Shown here: in pieces, positions 33,449 through 46,141 of the stretch
Position numbering within the stretch: position 1 is the first letter of the stretch
Layout: each line of letters begins with the position of its first letter
NCBI GenBank assembly: GCA_037349315.1
Contig: JBAIAC010000003.1
Span: 9,114,501-9,178,500, forward strand
Direction: 5' to 3'
Length of the DNA stretch: 64,000 bases
DNA from: Chelydra serpentina
Taxonomy: Eukaryota > Chordata > Testudines > Chelydridae
The notes under the pieces: generated by a model
Database searches by the model: none
Told to the model about the DNA's origin: nothing
What the model saw: the letters and a program-made list of their open reading frames with translations, nothing else
Translations under genes and position numbers: made by a program

Positions 33449-36400
33449 TTAGACTGCAAACTCTTCAGGCAGGGAATGTCTCCTCCTATGCATCTGTACA
33501 GCACCTAGCACAGTGAGGTCTCAATCTCGACTGGCCCTGAAAGCACTGCTGTAATATAGAAAGGAAGAAAAATTAGTCCCATGTTGTCAAATGACTTCAT
33601 AAACTATCATCAGAAGGAGAGAGTGAATCTTTAATTTTGACTTTAAAAGCCAAAACCTTATATGTAGGGATTTGCTGTTACTTAAAAATAAAAGGATGCT
33701 GGTGTTTGTAACACAGTCCTGTCTGTCTAATGTAACTTTTACCCAGACATCTCTGGGATAACATAGGGGAAGTAAAGTGGTGGGGCATGACCTCATGAAA
33801 GACAACAGGGATCTCCAACGGAGAAGAACCAAACCCTGTTTCTCTGTCTCCATGTGCAATGTGCTTGGATTGTTTCAAAACCCCCATGCTGTCCAGAGGT
33901 GCAGATTCCTGGTGGGCTCTGCGCCCAGTGATCTGAGCTAACTCCCACTTCATCTTGGTGTCTGCTTCACGGAGTGTGATGAGCCATCCCCGGGCTTGAG
34001 CTGGTGAGTGTTCTGAGCCTAATGAGTAACCACTGCGAGTCCGATGATAGGCCCATGCCAACCTGGGCCCAGCCAATCCACAACCAAGGGCCTGACCAGG
34101 TGCCCCCAAGGCAGGTATACAGGTTCTTAACAGAAGCCCAGTCTGCTCAGTGATGCTACCTTGTGGGGAGAATTCCCAGCTGCCTGGTTGTTCTGCCAGA
34201 CTCCTCCAGCCTCTGCCTGTTCCTGCTCCAGCCTCAGCCATCATCCCCGTTTTGGCTAATAACCTGACATGGAGCTGGTTTTAATTGTTAAAGCTCCAAA
34301 GAGTTGGGGTGGCAGCTACCTGAGAGAGAGAGAGAGAGAGCCCTTCTCGTCAGGAGAGACTACAACAGCTAAGATTAATTGGGCTGCTTTCCTTAGTCAT
34401 GCCCAGAACTACTGAGATGGGAAGCCCATCTTTAGCGAGGGTCCCTAGGCTGGAACTGGCAACTCCCATTGGTTTGAGAGAACCTGAGTCTGTTGAATTT
34501 CAGGGTCTGCTGCGAGGGCCTTCTCTCTGTTTTCTGAGGCTTTCAGAGCAGGGTTCAGGGAGGGAACCTGGAGGTCAGTTTGAGGCCTGGCATTTATTTA
34601 TGAACTCTGACAGGTAGAAGTTCTAAGGAAATGCCATCATTTTATAGAGGATGTGTTCATCTTTTAATGTAAAAAGGTGAAGTTTTGCCCCTTGTGTAGA
34701 TGGCTAGCACCAAGAAAACCTTAGTCATTCAAGGAGCCCCATTGACTTAGGACGACCCAAATGTTACAGGAGTGGGATCCTATTTTGCATAATGTACAGA
34801 ATTTAATAATGTGCAGTAATAGTCACCCCCTTATAATGGGCCAGCGCGGGATCTCAAAATAGAGTTGCAGTGGCACTGAAGTGGTGTATCGACCACGTGA
34901 ATTTCACCTCAAGGACTATGTTCTCAAAAGTGCTCTCAGACAACAGCCAATTGAGATGCTGGTGGGTTCGGAGCTCTTTTAAAAGCATGACCCCAGGTGC
35001 CTGCGGTAAAAGGATAGATGTATTATCTAGCAATCCAAAGAGAGAAGACAATAAAGTCGCTAACATTTTCCCCACTGTCCTTTTTAACTTCATATTTCTG
35101 TTTTTCTAAACCATTATCATTAAAAACAAATAAATCCACTGCTGTTGGAAGCTTACTGTAATTTCCCATTACCTGGAAATATATGTCGTTTCCTTCAAAT
35201 CGAGCAATGCTCATGTAGCTTCCAAATTCGGCAATAACTAAAGACCTTAAGGAAAAAATCCAATAATGACATTAATTAGAAACAGAATGAAAAATTGCAA
35301 TAAACTAGGCTTTTGAAGTGTGGTCAGTGTTAACTAGGAAACAAGTAACGTTAATTTACCAGTAGACTCTGCATTCCTTTTGTCCAGTTACAGCCAGTCT
35401 CCTGTGTTAATGATACTATGGTTTTTTTGGTTCTGTGATGACAGTTGATGGATTTGATCTAATCTTAAGCACGAATCTGACTTTTGTGTCGTTTGCCATG
35501 ATTTCGGACTGCAAGACATTGGCATGAGATCTAGGAAAAAATGTCAAAGTGTTTAGAAGTTTGAAATTCTAGATCCCTGCACATTTACACATACAGAAAT
35601 GTAATCGGATTCAGTAAATTGCCGGCAGATATAAAACGCTACTAAAATAAGCTACGGTCCGTAGCATAGCTGCACGTACGGTACAGACCACTATAGCTTT
35701 CAATACTAAGACAGTAAGAGCAGAATCTTTTATTTGCTGATACTTTAATCTTCTTTTAAAAGGAAATTGAAGCCCAAGTAGTTGGAGAGCTGACAACAAG
35801 GAGAAGTGGGGCCAGTTCCTCAGCTGGTGTAAATTGGCATGCCTCTAATGACTCGAAAGGGGCATGATGATTTACTCCAAGTGACAATCTGGCTCCATGG
35901 AGATCAGTGGTGGATTGAAGGTCTTGGCTTCGGGAAAATAGCTTGCTTAATGCAACAAGAATGAGCCAAACTTGTATTTTTCTCCCGCGTCTTTTCTCTT
36001 CAGTCTTCCCTACTGGTTAATCTAAAGCTGCACCAGATGTGGGGTTGGGGGTGAGATGAAGAAACATTAGCTACCATCTGTGCCAAAGTGAAATATACAA
36101 AGGCAAAATTAATTGGGCCAGGGATAGCATTATCTAGAATATGAGTTGTAGAGTCTGGATTAATTATTTTATCTTGATGCAGTGGTCATTTACCTGATAA
36201 CATTAGTTTGTCTTAAAATACAATTATGATTTTAGTCCCATAAACTTTGTTGTACATTAGATGTTACTGAGGCTCTGTGCAGTACTTCTTGGATACTGTG
36301 TTTGGTGCCTCGCTGGCTAATTCAGTGCTAATGTCATTATAAAAGGTTGCAGAGGAAAAATGTCCTAAAAGGTCTTTTTCTTATGAAATCCTCTTCTGTA

Positions 36401-37684
36401 GTTATTCAGATGTGAATAATGATGGGTAATTGGCAGTGACTTTTATTTATTTAGTCTGGCCACTTAAAGCTATTAAGGAAATGTTACAAACAGCATAAAA
36501 AGTATGACCAATTTTCTGAGATGTTATTTGGTTTATGATTTATTTTAGTGTCAGGAAAACAAAATGTACATTAGCAATTTCACACCTTGTTTTGTGTGTT
36601 TGTGTGTTTCACACACATTTTCTGTTTGTCTTCATCACGTGCATGATTGTTTTGGTGAACAGCGAACGTAAATGTGAATGATGTAATACCCCACTTTCAT
36701 TTTGATAATTTTGTTTGAAGTTAGCGTGAACGTGCAGATTCGCTTGTAAACAGCATCCGAAGGATATATTATTTACATCCATTCCTTTGACATCAAGGCA
36801 AAGATTTAAATAAGAATTTCCTTCCTACCCACTCACCCCTTTGTGCAAAATTTATTATAGTTTCTACACATCCTGAATTTTATACTCTAAATGGAACTTT
36901 TCAGTGGACGGGCTCCCTTTTATTAAAAGGATATTGCCCTTGTAGAACCAGTGACCTTTAAAAAGCAAGTTTCAATTTAATCCTTTTATTTTCCTGAGAT
37001 CATATAGCACAGTATCCAGTTGCAGGCTTTTAAGATGGAATGATTGCAGACTTTGTCTGACGGCTCAGATTGAATTACATTTTGTTTGATAAAGAAAACT
37101 CTAAAATACTTAATACTTTCCTTCTTCAGTTCAGAACATTGTAACTTCAATGTGTTGAGGATGCAGAGTAGCTGCAGTATCATTCCAGCACCACTGGGAT
37201 TGATTAAATATACTTAATTGGTCTTTATCTCATGATTACACTTTAACACTTCTTAGGAAGAAGATCCAAAATGGATACAGTTACTGCCTCTCTAATTTAC
37301 TTTGGGAGTTCACTTACCCATTTTCTTATCTTGCTTCTCTTTCCGTGTAGAGTACAGCTTTCTGCATGGCTGCAGCCGAACATGCGGGATACTTATGCAG
37401 CCAGAAATTAAAGTTTGTAAGCTAACAAAGTAAAGACAAATTGCAAAGTCAGAGCTATGTCTTAAGGCCAATATGGCATTAGAAGTGAGACACTCAAAAA
37501 AGGGAAAGTCTGCCCAGAGCCAGGTAGTTCAGCAGGCTGAAGCGGTTAAGCATGTCAGTTTCCATAGCCAGTGATACAGCTAGCATCACATCTGATTCCT
37601 TTTGAGCTCACTAACCCTATAGACTGGGCCCCACTTTGAAGCTGGCCTTTCAGTGTGAGTTTGAACAAGACTCTAACCCATGAC

Positions 37685-37835
37685 CTTTAGAATTGCAGTT
37701 GAGCACATTATCCACTTGGCCACTTGAGATTTTCCTGGTAAGCCTGGCTCTTCCACTGGATTGCATGGCCTTGGGCAAGATGCTTCAACACCACCTTTGA
37801 TTTCATATCTATAAAATGAAGATAAAAATACTCCT
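37685..37835 (+). mobile_element. MIR-type CORE-SINE
   Basis: GGCTCTTCCACTGG, CCTTGGGCAAGATGCTTC and ATAAAATGAAGATAAAAATA. Confidence 0.65.
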
Positions 37836-37878
37836 CCCTCCCCCATCCCAGCACCACACAGTGGCATGGTGAGGATTA

Positions 37879-38174
37879 GGGTACATCTATACTTACGCGT
37901 CGCGTCGGAGGAGTCCAATCGATCTTCTGGGTTCGATTTATCGCGTCTTGTCTAGACGCGATAAATTGAACCAGGAAGTGCTCCCCCGTCGACGCTTGTA
38001 ATCCTACTCCGCGAACGGAGTAGGCGGAGTCGAGGGGGGAGCCTGCGCGCCGCGTGTAGACCCCCAGTAAGTACCTTTTCATGCGAACTAAGATACTTCG
38101 ACTTCAGCTACGTTATTCATGTAGCTGAAGTTGCGTATCTTAGTTCGAATTGGGGGGTTAGTGTAGACCAGCCC
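37879..38174. mobile_element. Hairpin-rich MITE, PIF/Harbinger-like (copy 2)
   Basis: Starts GGGTACATCTATACTTAC and ends GTGTAGACCAGCCC, flanked on both sides by TTA (37876-37878 and 38175-38177), the 3-bp TWA-type duplication typical of PIF/Harbinger. It shares GACTTCAGCTACGTTATTC and other blocks with copy 1 and the same three-hairpin order. Confidence 0.8.
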
Positions 38175-39112
38175 TTAGTGTTTGCACAGTAATTTGAACA
38201 TTCTTATTACTATATCCATGCTATGTTTATTTTTCTCTATAATTGGAGCAGGGATGTTACATTTTCTGTTACACATGTTCTCAGAAAGGAGATTGGTGCA
38301 CTGGATTTCTGTACTGTAGGAGATGTACTGAACTGCTTTTAAGATCTTGGAGGGAGATTTCCCAAAGTGTCGATGGGATTGAAGAGCACAAGCTCCATTG
38401 TTTTAATGGGACTTGCGCTCCTAAATCTTGTTGACAAAGTAGAAAATCTCCCACATGGAAAATGAAAGGTCTTTTATCTGGTAAAGCATTCTTGATGCTA
38501 AGTCGCTTCTACTGAGGTTTTGTCTTCTGGTGGAAGGCTTGAGAAGCATGGATACAGAAAGGAAGAGCTGAAATTCAGCTGAGCTGCAGACCATGCACTG
38601 TAAAGCTTATGGTCTGATGTTTCCCTGATTCGTTAGGTTTAGGGTACAAACTCGAGAAATAATCTCAGATTTCTCTCTCTTTTATGTTTAAACATATGTT
38701 CCACAGCCTTCCTTTTTGTGACGGTAACTTTTAAAGTGCAAAGCAGCGTAAAGGGGACATAAACGCATTGCAAAGGATACAGTCACTTAAAGATCACACT
38801 GGCTACTCCTGATGCCTTTTGAGACTCTGTACACACAGCCCTAGATCCCCAGATCTGGGGAGAGGCTGAGAGAAGAAAAGTAAAGAACGAGTTATGTTTT
38901 GGCCTAGCCAGATGTTTCCAAACACACCATTTCCCAAAGGGAGGTGTTGATTGTATGACATGTCACCAGCTCCTCCATGGCTGAGGAGACAGTTTGGCCT
39001 CCTTAAGCTATCAATTTCATGTGGATCATGAGAGGAGCTTGCTCTAAGCAACGTCTTCCTATTGTGTGAGAATTCACCACTTCCCCCTCTCTATTGGCTA
39101 ATATTCCCCCCC

Positions 39113-39200
39113 AACACACACACACACGTCTCACCTGCACACAACTCACATGTCAGATACACACGTCTGACATGTCACACCCCTCTGTCATACACATGTC
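39113..39200. repeat. CA-rich simple sequence with a short palindrome
   Basis: A short (CA)n run followed by CACATGTC words; CATGTCAGA and TCTGACATG at 39149-39174 form a 9-bp perfect inverted repeat. Confidence 0.7.
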
Positions 39201-39732
39201 GGGGGAGGAGAGAGATCAGTACCAATGGAGATTCCTGTGTGATGATGTCAATCCATCAAAAGAATGGCACTAGCCATAATGTGGCTGCATAAAAGATTAT
39301 GGGGGAGGATTCTTTTCCCTCCTCCCTCTCCATGCCTTGTGCATCTGTGTTGGGGCTGTCAAGATCAGATCTCCGGGTGCTGAGGGCTGGGCAGGGGCTG
39401 CATGCCAGATGGTCTGTCCAGGAAGCAAGTGGATGGAGAGGAAGGAAGGAGTAGACAAAACCTCCCTCCTCTCTCCCCTTTCCATGACTGGCTGGTTGCA
39501 CAAAGACAGGGAGTAGCCTGCACCCTGAAAACAGCTGTAGTAAATTATTCCCCCACCCCTTTTCCCCATGGAGCTCAGGTCCTCTGGGAGGTATTGTGCT
39601 TCTCGGAGTTACAGCTTCTGAAGTGCTAGCCCTAGGTGTGAGAGCCGGTGTAGGCCTCACTTGCGCAAGCAGAAGAACCCTGTTTAACTCAAGGGAAGCA
39701 CTCTCATGTGTCAGAGGTGGGGGGCTCCTCAC

Positions 39733-39885
39733 TTGAATTCTTTAAATCAAAATGGGATGTCTTTCTAAACATATGCTCTAGCTCAACCATCAGATATGGG
39801 CTTGATGTAAATGGTGATATTCTATGGCTTGGTTACGCAGGTCAGATTGAATGATGATAGTGGTCTTTTCTGGTCTTAGAATCGA
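39733..39885 (+). mobile_element. CR1 3'-end fragment, old
   Basis: Similar in order to 19829-20012: AATATGCTCTAGCTCAAC-like block, then CAGGTCAGATTGAATGATG and GGTCTTTTCTGGTCTTAGA. Confidence 0.6.
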
Positions 39886-40499
39886 TTAAACTGTTTACAG
39901 GTTCAGGGCCTTTCATACCTCTCTGGCTTATACCCCCTCAGCAGTGCAATTCTGGGCACCCTGGAGTATGTAGATAGAAGGCTGCTGTGACTGTGAACCT
40001 GAGGCCTGCTCTTCAGAAAAGACCATGTGGGAAAGAGGTAGTACGCCTCAGTATCCTCAGAAAGCCAAAGGGGTGAGAGATTAGTAAACAGCAGGTGAAT
40101 ATGTTAACCTGGAAGAGGTTCAGATTTAGGGTCCTGATTTTAAAACACAAGCTTGCCAACGGTGTCCAATTCAGGAATAAACATTTGGAAGATTTCCCGT
40201 ATTCCTTCTGGCTGAAGATTGGAGTTGGCAAAATGAGTTTGTTTGTTGTCCTTGTTATTTAACTGGGTTGGGTTTGGGGGTTTTTTGGTAGCATGTTAAT
40301 TAGTTCCTCTTGCATACAAAAAGTAATATTTTTATGGTTCAGTGAAATTATGGAAGATAAAATATGTTTGAATTGAGGATTATCATTTGTACACCAAATG
40401 CAAAATGCAGTTTATTTGATGGGCAGCGGAGAGAGGTACAGAGCTGAATGGAGAAGTTACACAATCTCAGATATAAAAGAAAGGATGGTATGATGGGAA

Positions 40500-40690
40500 G
40501 GATGCCAGCTTCAGGTGAAGCAGGCCAGAAAGGTTCAATTCCCTGCCTTGCCTTGGGCAAGTCATATAGTCTTTGCATATGTTATGCCCTGATGCGTGAA
40601 ATGGGATAACTGTCGTCCTCCTACTTCACAGGGGTGTTGTGAGGATAAATGTATTGTCTGTGAGGTGCTCAAATACTGTGGTAATGGAGT
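40500..40690 (+). mobile_element. MIR-type CORE-SINE
   Basis: GGTTCAATTCCCTGCC, CTTGGGCAAGTCATATAG and GGGGTGTTGTGAGGATAAA. Confidence 0.75.
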
Positions 40691-41424
40691 TCATATAGGT
40701 ACCTAGACAGACGTGTGTTACCCTGAAGCTCTCATATCTCCTTGTTGTCATCTTTAGACCTGTGGGATTTGCCGTCGATTTAAAAAAATGCTGGCATTAT
40801 TTAGCTTGTGCATCATCATTCTCTTTCTGGCTCCCTTCTGAATTTCTATCCGTGATCCCTGGAGACCACTACAGCCCCAGACAGCTCTGCGCAGACGCAC
40901 CAAGAACTCAGGAGAGCAATAAAAGCACCACGTTTTATTTTCCATAGGAGATTCTGCGAGGGAGCTGGTAGAGGTTGTAAAAAGCATAACTTTAAAAGTT
41001 GTGTAGGTCTCTGAGTTGAAAATGAACCATCAAATATATTTGCAATGCATGTGTGAGCTGTAAAGATTGCAAATAGCCTGGGAAGGCTGAATAGTAAAAT
41101 TATATAGTTCCTTTAATTCTGCAAGTTCCCAAAGGCCAGCATAAAGTCCAATATTCAAACCTTACGCTGGGCTTGCTGCCTAGTGGTCACCATTAAAATC
41201 GTTACAGTTTCCATTTGCAAGGAATTAATGTCACTGTGGCATCCAGGGTATCATCTCAGCAATGTTAATTAGAAAAACAAGGAAATGGCAAAGATAACGG
41301 CAGCCATTGTATTCAGCCCTGAATTTTAGCTGCCTCTGGAGTGACAGATGGAGGCATGGAGCTGTTTTAACCAGTGCACAGTAGTGCCTCTACTAGCACA
41401 GAGCATGGACTCTTTCTGCCAGGA

Positions 41425-41725
41425 CACTGTCTGCATTGCAATAAAAAACCCTGCAGCAGTGAGTCGCTGAGCCCAGGTCAGCTGACTCAGGCTCTCGGGG
41501 CTCAGGCTGCTGGGCAAAAAATAGCAGTGTAGACATTCAGCTTGGCCTGGAGCCCAGGCTCTGAAACCAGGTGACGGGGGAGGGTCTCAGACCCCAGGCT
41601 GCAAACTGAGCTCAACATCTACGCTGGCAATATTTAGCCCTGCAGCCTGTGCCATGTGAGCCCAAGTCAGGTGATCTGAGCTCTGAGATTTGCTGCTGCG
41701 GGGTTTTCTACTGCAGTGCATGCAG
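41425..41725. mobile_element. Palindromic MITE
   Basis: ATTGCAATAAAAAACCCTGC near the left end is answered by an inverted copy GCGGGGTTTTCTACTGCAGT near the right. The centre repeats GAGCCCAGG-type words in both orientations. Confidence 0.6.
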
Positions 41726-41894
41726 GCATATGAATATGTGCCTAAGTCAGTACTGACTAATGCGCCAAGTGACTTCTTGAATGCCAACACCATTTCTGCC
41801 AGGGCAGCCCAAAAGGGCTGGAGTGGACCCCAGAATCAGCATCCACATGCTTAGCTAGACTCCTAGCCCAGCACGCTGCCCTGTTGATGTCTCC

Positions 41895-42197
41895 GGGTTT
41901 ATCTTCGCTGCAGTGTTACCTGGAGGGATAACATATGTGTTGCTGCTAACCTGACTCCCGTCCACACACACCAATCTCTAGCTTGACTGAAGGGGTGCTT
42001 GAAAGGCCCATTTGGGGGTACGGCTCAAGTGCTGCTGGTGCTCAAACTAGTAATGCAGTGATGACTCTGCTACTGTGTACTACTAATACAATCACCATGC
42101 TGCTTGGGCATTATTGTCAGTGTGGCTGCCCTCACTCAGGCTAGACTAACCGGGGAGAAGGGTTAGCCTGATCTAACACTGCAGTAAAGACCAGCCC
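41895..42197. mobile_element. MITE with 24-bp inverted ends
   Basis: GGGTTTATCTTCGCTGCAGT at the left; the reverse complement of the right end reads GGGCTGGTCTTTACTGCAGT. About 303 bp, no coding capacity. Confidence 0.65.
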
Positions 42198-42416
42198 AGA
42201 GTGCATTCCTTGAGACAGCTCAAACTTGCCCATTGTTTCTGAAGCTCTTCTGGACAGCAAACCTATGATGTCCCCTATAAAGGCAAATTTAATGAAAATA
42301 CATGAACAAATAGAACCTAAATGATCAGGCGCTACGCATCCATCCCAACGGCCTGTGAGCAAAGCCAGAGAACACACTGTCTCAGTAACCAAACTACAGT
42401 AAAGCAGCCTCGGATG

Positions 42417-43032
42417 CAGGGCCAGCTCCAGGCACCAGATGAGAAAGCACATGCCTGGGACGGCACCTTGTAAGGGGCGGCATTCCAAGGATTCTTGGGG
42501 CAGCACATTCTGACCGCTCTGCCATGATTATTATTATTTTTTTTTTAGCTTCAGCAGCCTGGTCTGCAGCTCCGCTCCCCATGCTCTGCCAGTCCCAGCC
42601 CAGCCCTGCAGGGGCACGGACCCCAGCCCGGGGGGAGGGCAGGAACTAGCGATTCCCGCCGCTCCCTGGGACGCGCCACTCCCTGCCGCCTGCACCGGCC
42701 TCCGCCTCTCGCGCCGCTCTGAGCCCGGCCCGGCCGAGCCGCCTTTGAAGAAGCAGCTGGGCCGGCACCTCCTGCAGCCCCTGGTGGCTCCGCCTGCCCG
42801 GCCGGGAGAGGCACCCCGAGGCCGGAGGGGGGAGCCCCTCTCGCCCAGCTGTGAGCGGGCTGCAGCACCTGGCTGCCCATGGGCGGAGAGAGCGAGCGGG
42901 CGCCACCCTTCATCCCCCTGTGAGCTGCTTTGACCACCCTCCCTGTGGCCGCCGTTGTTTTTTTTTTGCTTCGGCAGTCGAGCCGCCCTTTTTTTTTTGC
43001 TTGGGGTGGCAAAAAAGCCAGAGCTGGCCCTG
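42417..43032. mobile_element. Non-autonomous hAT element
   Basis: Left CAGGGCCAGCTCCAGGC and right GCCAGAGCTGGCCCTG are inverted; perfect 8-bp duplication CTCGGATG at 42409-42416 and 43033-43040. The first 22 bp nearly match the element at 55095, so they are one family. Confidence 0.9.
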
Positions 43033-44796
43033 CTCGGATGCAGTGAAGATGGGTGTGTTATAAAGTTTGAGGTTACAACAGGTGGGTCAGCAGACAGATC
43101 GATAGCGGTATTCCCTGGCTTTAAATAACATCATTTTGAAAAATAAGGCATCGTCGCACCATGTTGAGTTTCCTTCCACATGCGGAGTTGATAGCAAATT
43201 TAAACTCCAAATAAACGCTGATTTTTAAAGTACTTCAGTGGCCTCCATGGGTGTAAAATTTCCTTGAATCTTTGTCTAGACTGAACAACACCTCCAGCCC
43301 CTAGTTGCCCCCCAGCACCTGCTGCCCCGAGTCCTGATCCCCGCACTGGTGGGGAGCTCTGGCAGAAGTATTGTGCCCACACTGAACTTGCCCTACTGCA
43401 AATTCTCTCTCTCCTCCCGCAGCCTTGCCATCTGCCTGGTCATGCAGCAGTACTCCTCCACTCTCATAGACTCCTGGGCTCACCCTCCTAATCACTTATG
43501 TGTCACTTCTGACTCCCTCTTAGCACCCGCCTCCCCACTCAGGATCTTGCCAGTTGCTAGAGCTGGTTCGATAATGGGATGGATTTTCTTTGCAAACATT
43601 TTGTGAAAAGAATGCCCTTCCTTTTTCTTTTTCTTTTCCTTTGGAAAATGTTGAGTTTTGACAGTCTCTCCTGCTCTGCCTTACCCAGCCTCTTAGCTTG
43701 TCAGACTTTCTCATTCTCTTACTCCTACTGCTTCCAACTGGCTCTTCTTCACCTTCCTATCTGATCTGCCACCACCTTCTTCCTGCCCTTCCTCTAAAGA
43801 CTGTATGGCTGTATGTCTTGCACTGCTCCTCTCCCTGGCATCACCGACACAGACAAGCATTATAGACTGACACAGAGACGCATCACAGCCCCATTTCAGG
43901 CAATTGAGCAGTTGTGAGAGCCTCTTCTGAACATGTCAATACGTTGTAAAGTGAATAACTTGGCTGTGACAGGAAGCTTGCAGCATGTAACCTCATTTCC
44001 GCCAGGAGCAGGCAGTGGGTTTGGTGTGGGAACTGCTGCTGTAGCTTACAGCTTAGCATTGTGCTGAACAGGGGTGCTGGAACAATTTGTATAGTGGGGG
44101 TGCTGAGATACATTGAACCAAACTGTATATAATGGAAGCCACTTCAAGCCAGAGGGTGTAGCAGCACCCCTAGTTACAGCACCTATGGTACTGAATTGGA
44201 GACTTCTTATATTGGTGGTTTTGGTCCAGCTGTTGAAAATCAGTGTAACTCGATTTGCTTCAATGGAACTATGTCAAATCATGCCAGGTGAGGATGTGAC
44301 TTTTATTTTAAAAGGGTTCCCTGCCCTTATTTAATTTGATCTCCTCCTGTGTATTTTATCAGAAAATATTTATTTAAAGCTTTATGTAAATTACCACATA
44401 ACAATTCTTTGGAAACAACACTAATGGTATGTCTACACTACGACAATAGTCCGATTTTACCAAAACCGATTTTAGGGAACCGATATTATAAAGTCGAACG
44501 TGTGTGTCCACACTAAGCACATTAATTCGGCGGTGTGAGTCCACAGTACCAGGGCAAGCGTCGACATTCCAAGCGGTGCACTGTGGGTAGGTATCCCACA
44601 GTTCCCGCAGTCCCCGATTTGAATTCTGGGTTGAGCTCCCAATGCCTGATGGGGCAAGAAATTTGTTGCGGGTGGTTGTGGGTAAATGTCATCATTCAAC
44701 CCTCACTCCCCCCCTCCCTCTGTGTAAGCAACGGCAGACAATAATTTCGCGCCCTTTTCCCTGGATTGAAAGTGCGGACACCATAGCGCGGCGAGC

Positions 44797-46141
44797 ATGA
44801 AGCCCGGTGAGATCATCGCAGCAGTTATGGCCGTTGTCAACACCTTGCGCCTTATCGTGCACTTTATGCATAACCTGAACTTGAGAAAGCAGGCAAGGAG
44901 GCTACGGCAGCGCGGTGACGACAGTGACGAGGATAGGGACACAGACCTCTCTCAGAGAACAGGACCCTGCAAATTGGACATCCTGGTGGCAATGGGGCAG
45001 GCTCATGCCGTGGAATGCCGATTCTGGGCCCGGGAAATGAGCACAGACTGGTGGGACCACATAGTGTTGCAGGTCTGGGATGAATCCCAGTGGCTGCGAA
45101 ACTTTTGCATGCGTAAGGGCAGGGGGGGAGGAATAGCTCAGTGGTTTGAGAATTGGCCTGCTAACCCCAGGGTTGTGAGTTCAATCCTTGAGGGGGCCAT
45201 TTAGGAATCTGGGGCAAAAAATTGGGGATTGGTCCTGCTTTGAGCAGGGGGTTGGACTAGATGACCTCCTAAGGTCCCTTCCAACCCTGATATTCTATGA
45301 TTCTATGACTTTCCTGGAACATTGTGACTTGCTGTCCCCTGCCCTGAAGCACCAGGACACCAGGATGAGAGCAGCCCTGACAGTTGAGAAGCGTGTGGCA
45401 ATAGCCATCTGGAAGCTTGCAACGCCTGACAGCTACCGGTCAGTCGCGAATCAATTTGGAGTGGGCAAATCTCCTGTAGGGGTTGCTGTGATGCAAGTAG
45501 CCAATGCAGTCATTGAGCTGCTGCTGTCAAAGGTAGTGACTCTGGGAAATGTGCAGGTGATAGTAGATGACTTCGCTGTGATGGGATTCCCTAACTGTGG
45601 TGGGGCTATAGACGGAACGCACATCCCTATCTTGGAACCGGACCACTAGGGCAGCCAGTAGATCAACCACAAGGGGTACTTTTCAATGGTGCTGCAAGCA
45701 CTGGTGGATCACAAGGGATGTTTCACAAACATCAAGATTGGATGGCCAGGAAAGATTTGTGACGCTCGCGTCTTCAGGAACTCTGGTCGGTTTAGACGGC
45801 TGCAGGAAGGTATTTACTTCCCAGACCAGAAAATAACTGTTGGGGATGTTGAAATGCCTATAGTGATCCTTGGGGACCCAGCCTACCCACTAGTGCCCTG
45901 GCTCATGAAGCCATACACTGGCGCCCTGGACAGTAGTAAGGAGCTGTTCAACTACAGGCTGAGCAGGTGCAGAATGGTGGTGGAGTGTGCATTTGGACGT
46001 TTGAAAGGGCGCTGGCGAAGCTTACTGACTCGCTCAGATCTCAGCGAAACCAATATACCCATTGTTATTGCTGCTTGCTGTGTGCTCCACAATCTCTGTG
46101 AGAGTAAGAGGGAGACATTTATGGTGGGGGTGGGAGGTTGA
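44797..46141 (+). pseudogene. Harbinger DDE transposase, interrupted
   Basis: N-terminal part 44797-45122 (MKPGEIIAAVMAVVNTL to WLRNFCMRK), then the SINE at 45123-45308, then 45311-46141. The second part has a helix-turn-helix-like region (TVEKRVAIAIWKLATPDSYR, SVANQFGVGKSP), the first catalytic Asp in GGAIDGTHI, the second Asp in LGDPAYPL and the Glu in VVECAFGRLKGRW: an intact DDE triad of the Tnp_4/HARBI1 family. Two in-frame TAG codons (45647-45649 and 45659-45661) lie shortly after DGTHIPI. A poly(A) signal AATAAA stands at 46391-46396. The enzyme cuts and rejoins the element ends; host HARBI1 is a domesticated relative, but this copy shows element ends and damage and is not that gene. 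Confidence 0.88.
45123..45308 (+). mobile_element. Turtle tRNA-derived SINE inside the Harbinger transposase
   Basis: Complete SINE with A and B boxes, GGACTAGATGACCTCC and two ATTCTATGA tail units. It splits the transposase frame; the coding sequence resumes with FLEHCDLLSPALK at 45311. Confidence 0.93.

Noticed and set aside
44797..46141. Host HARBI1 gene
   Set aside because: Element termini, a partner Myb gene, a SINE insertion and two nonsense codons show a transposon copy, not the domesticated gene.
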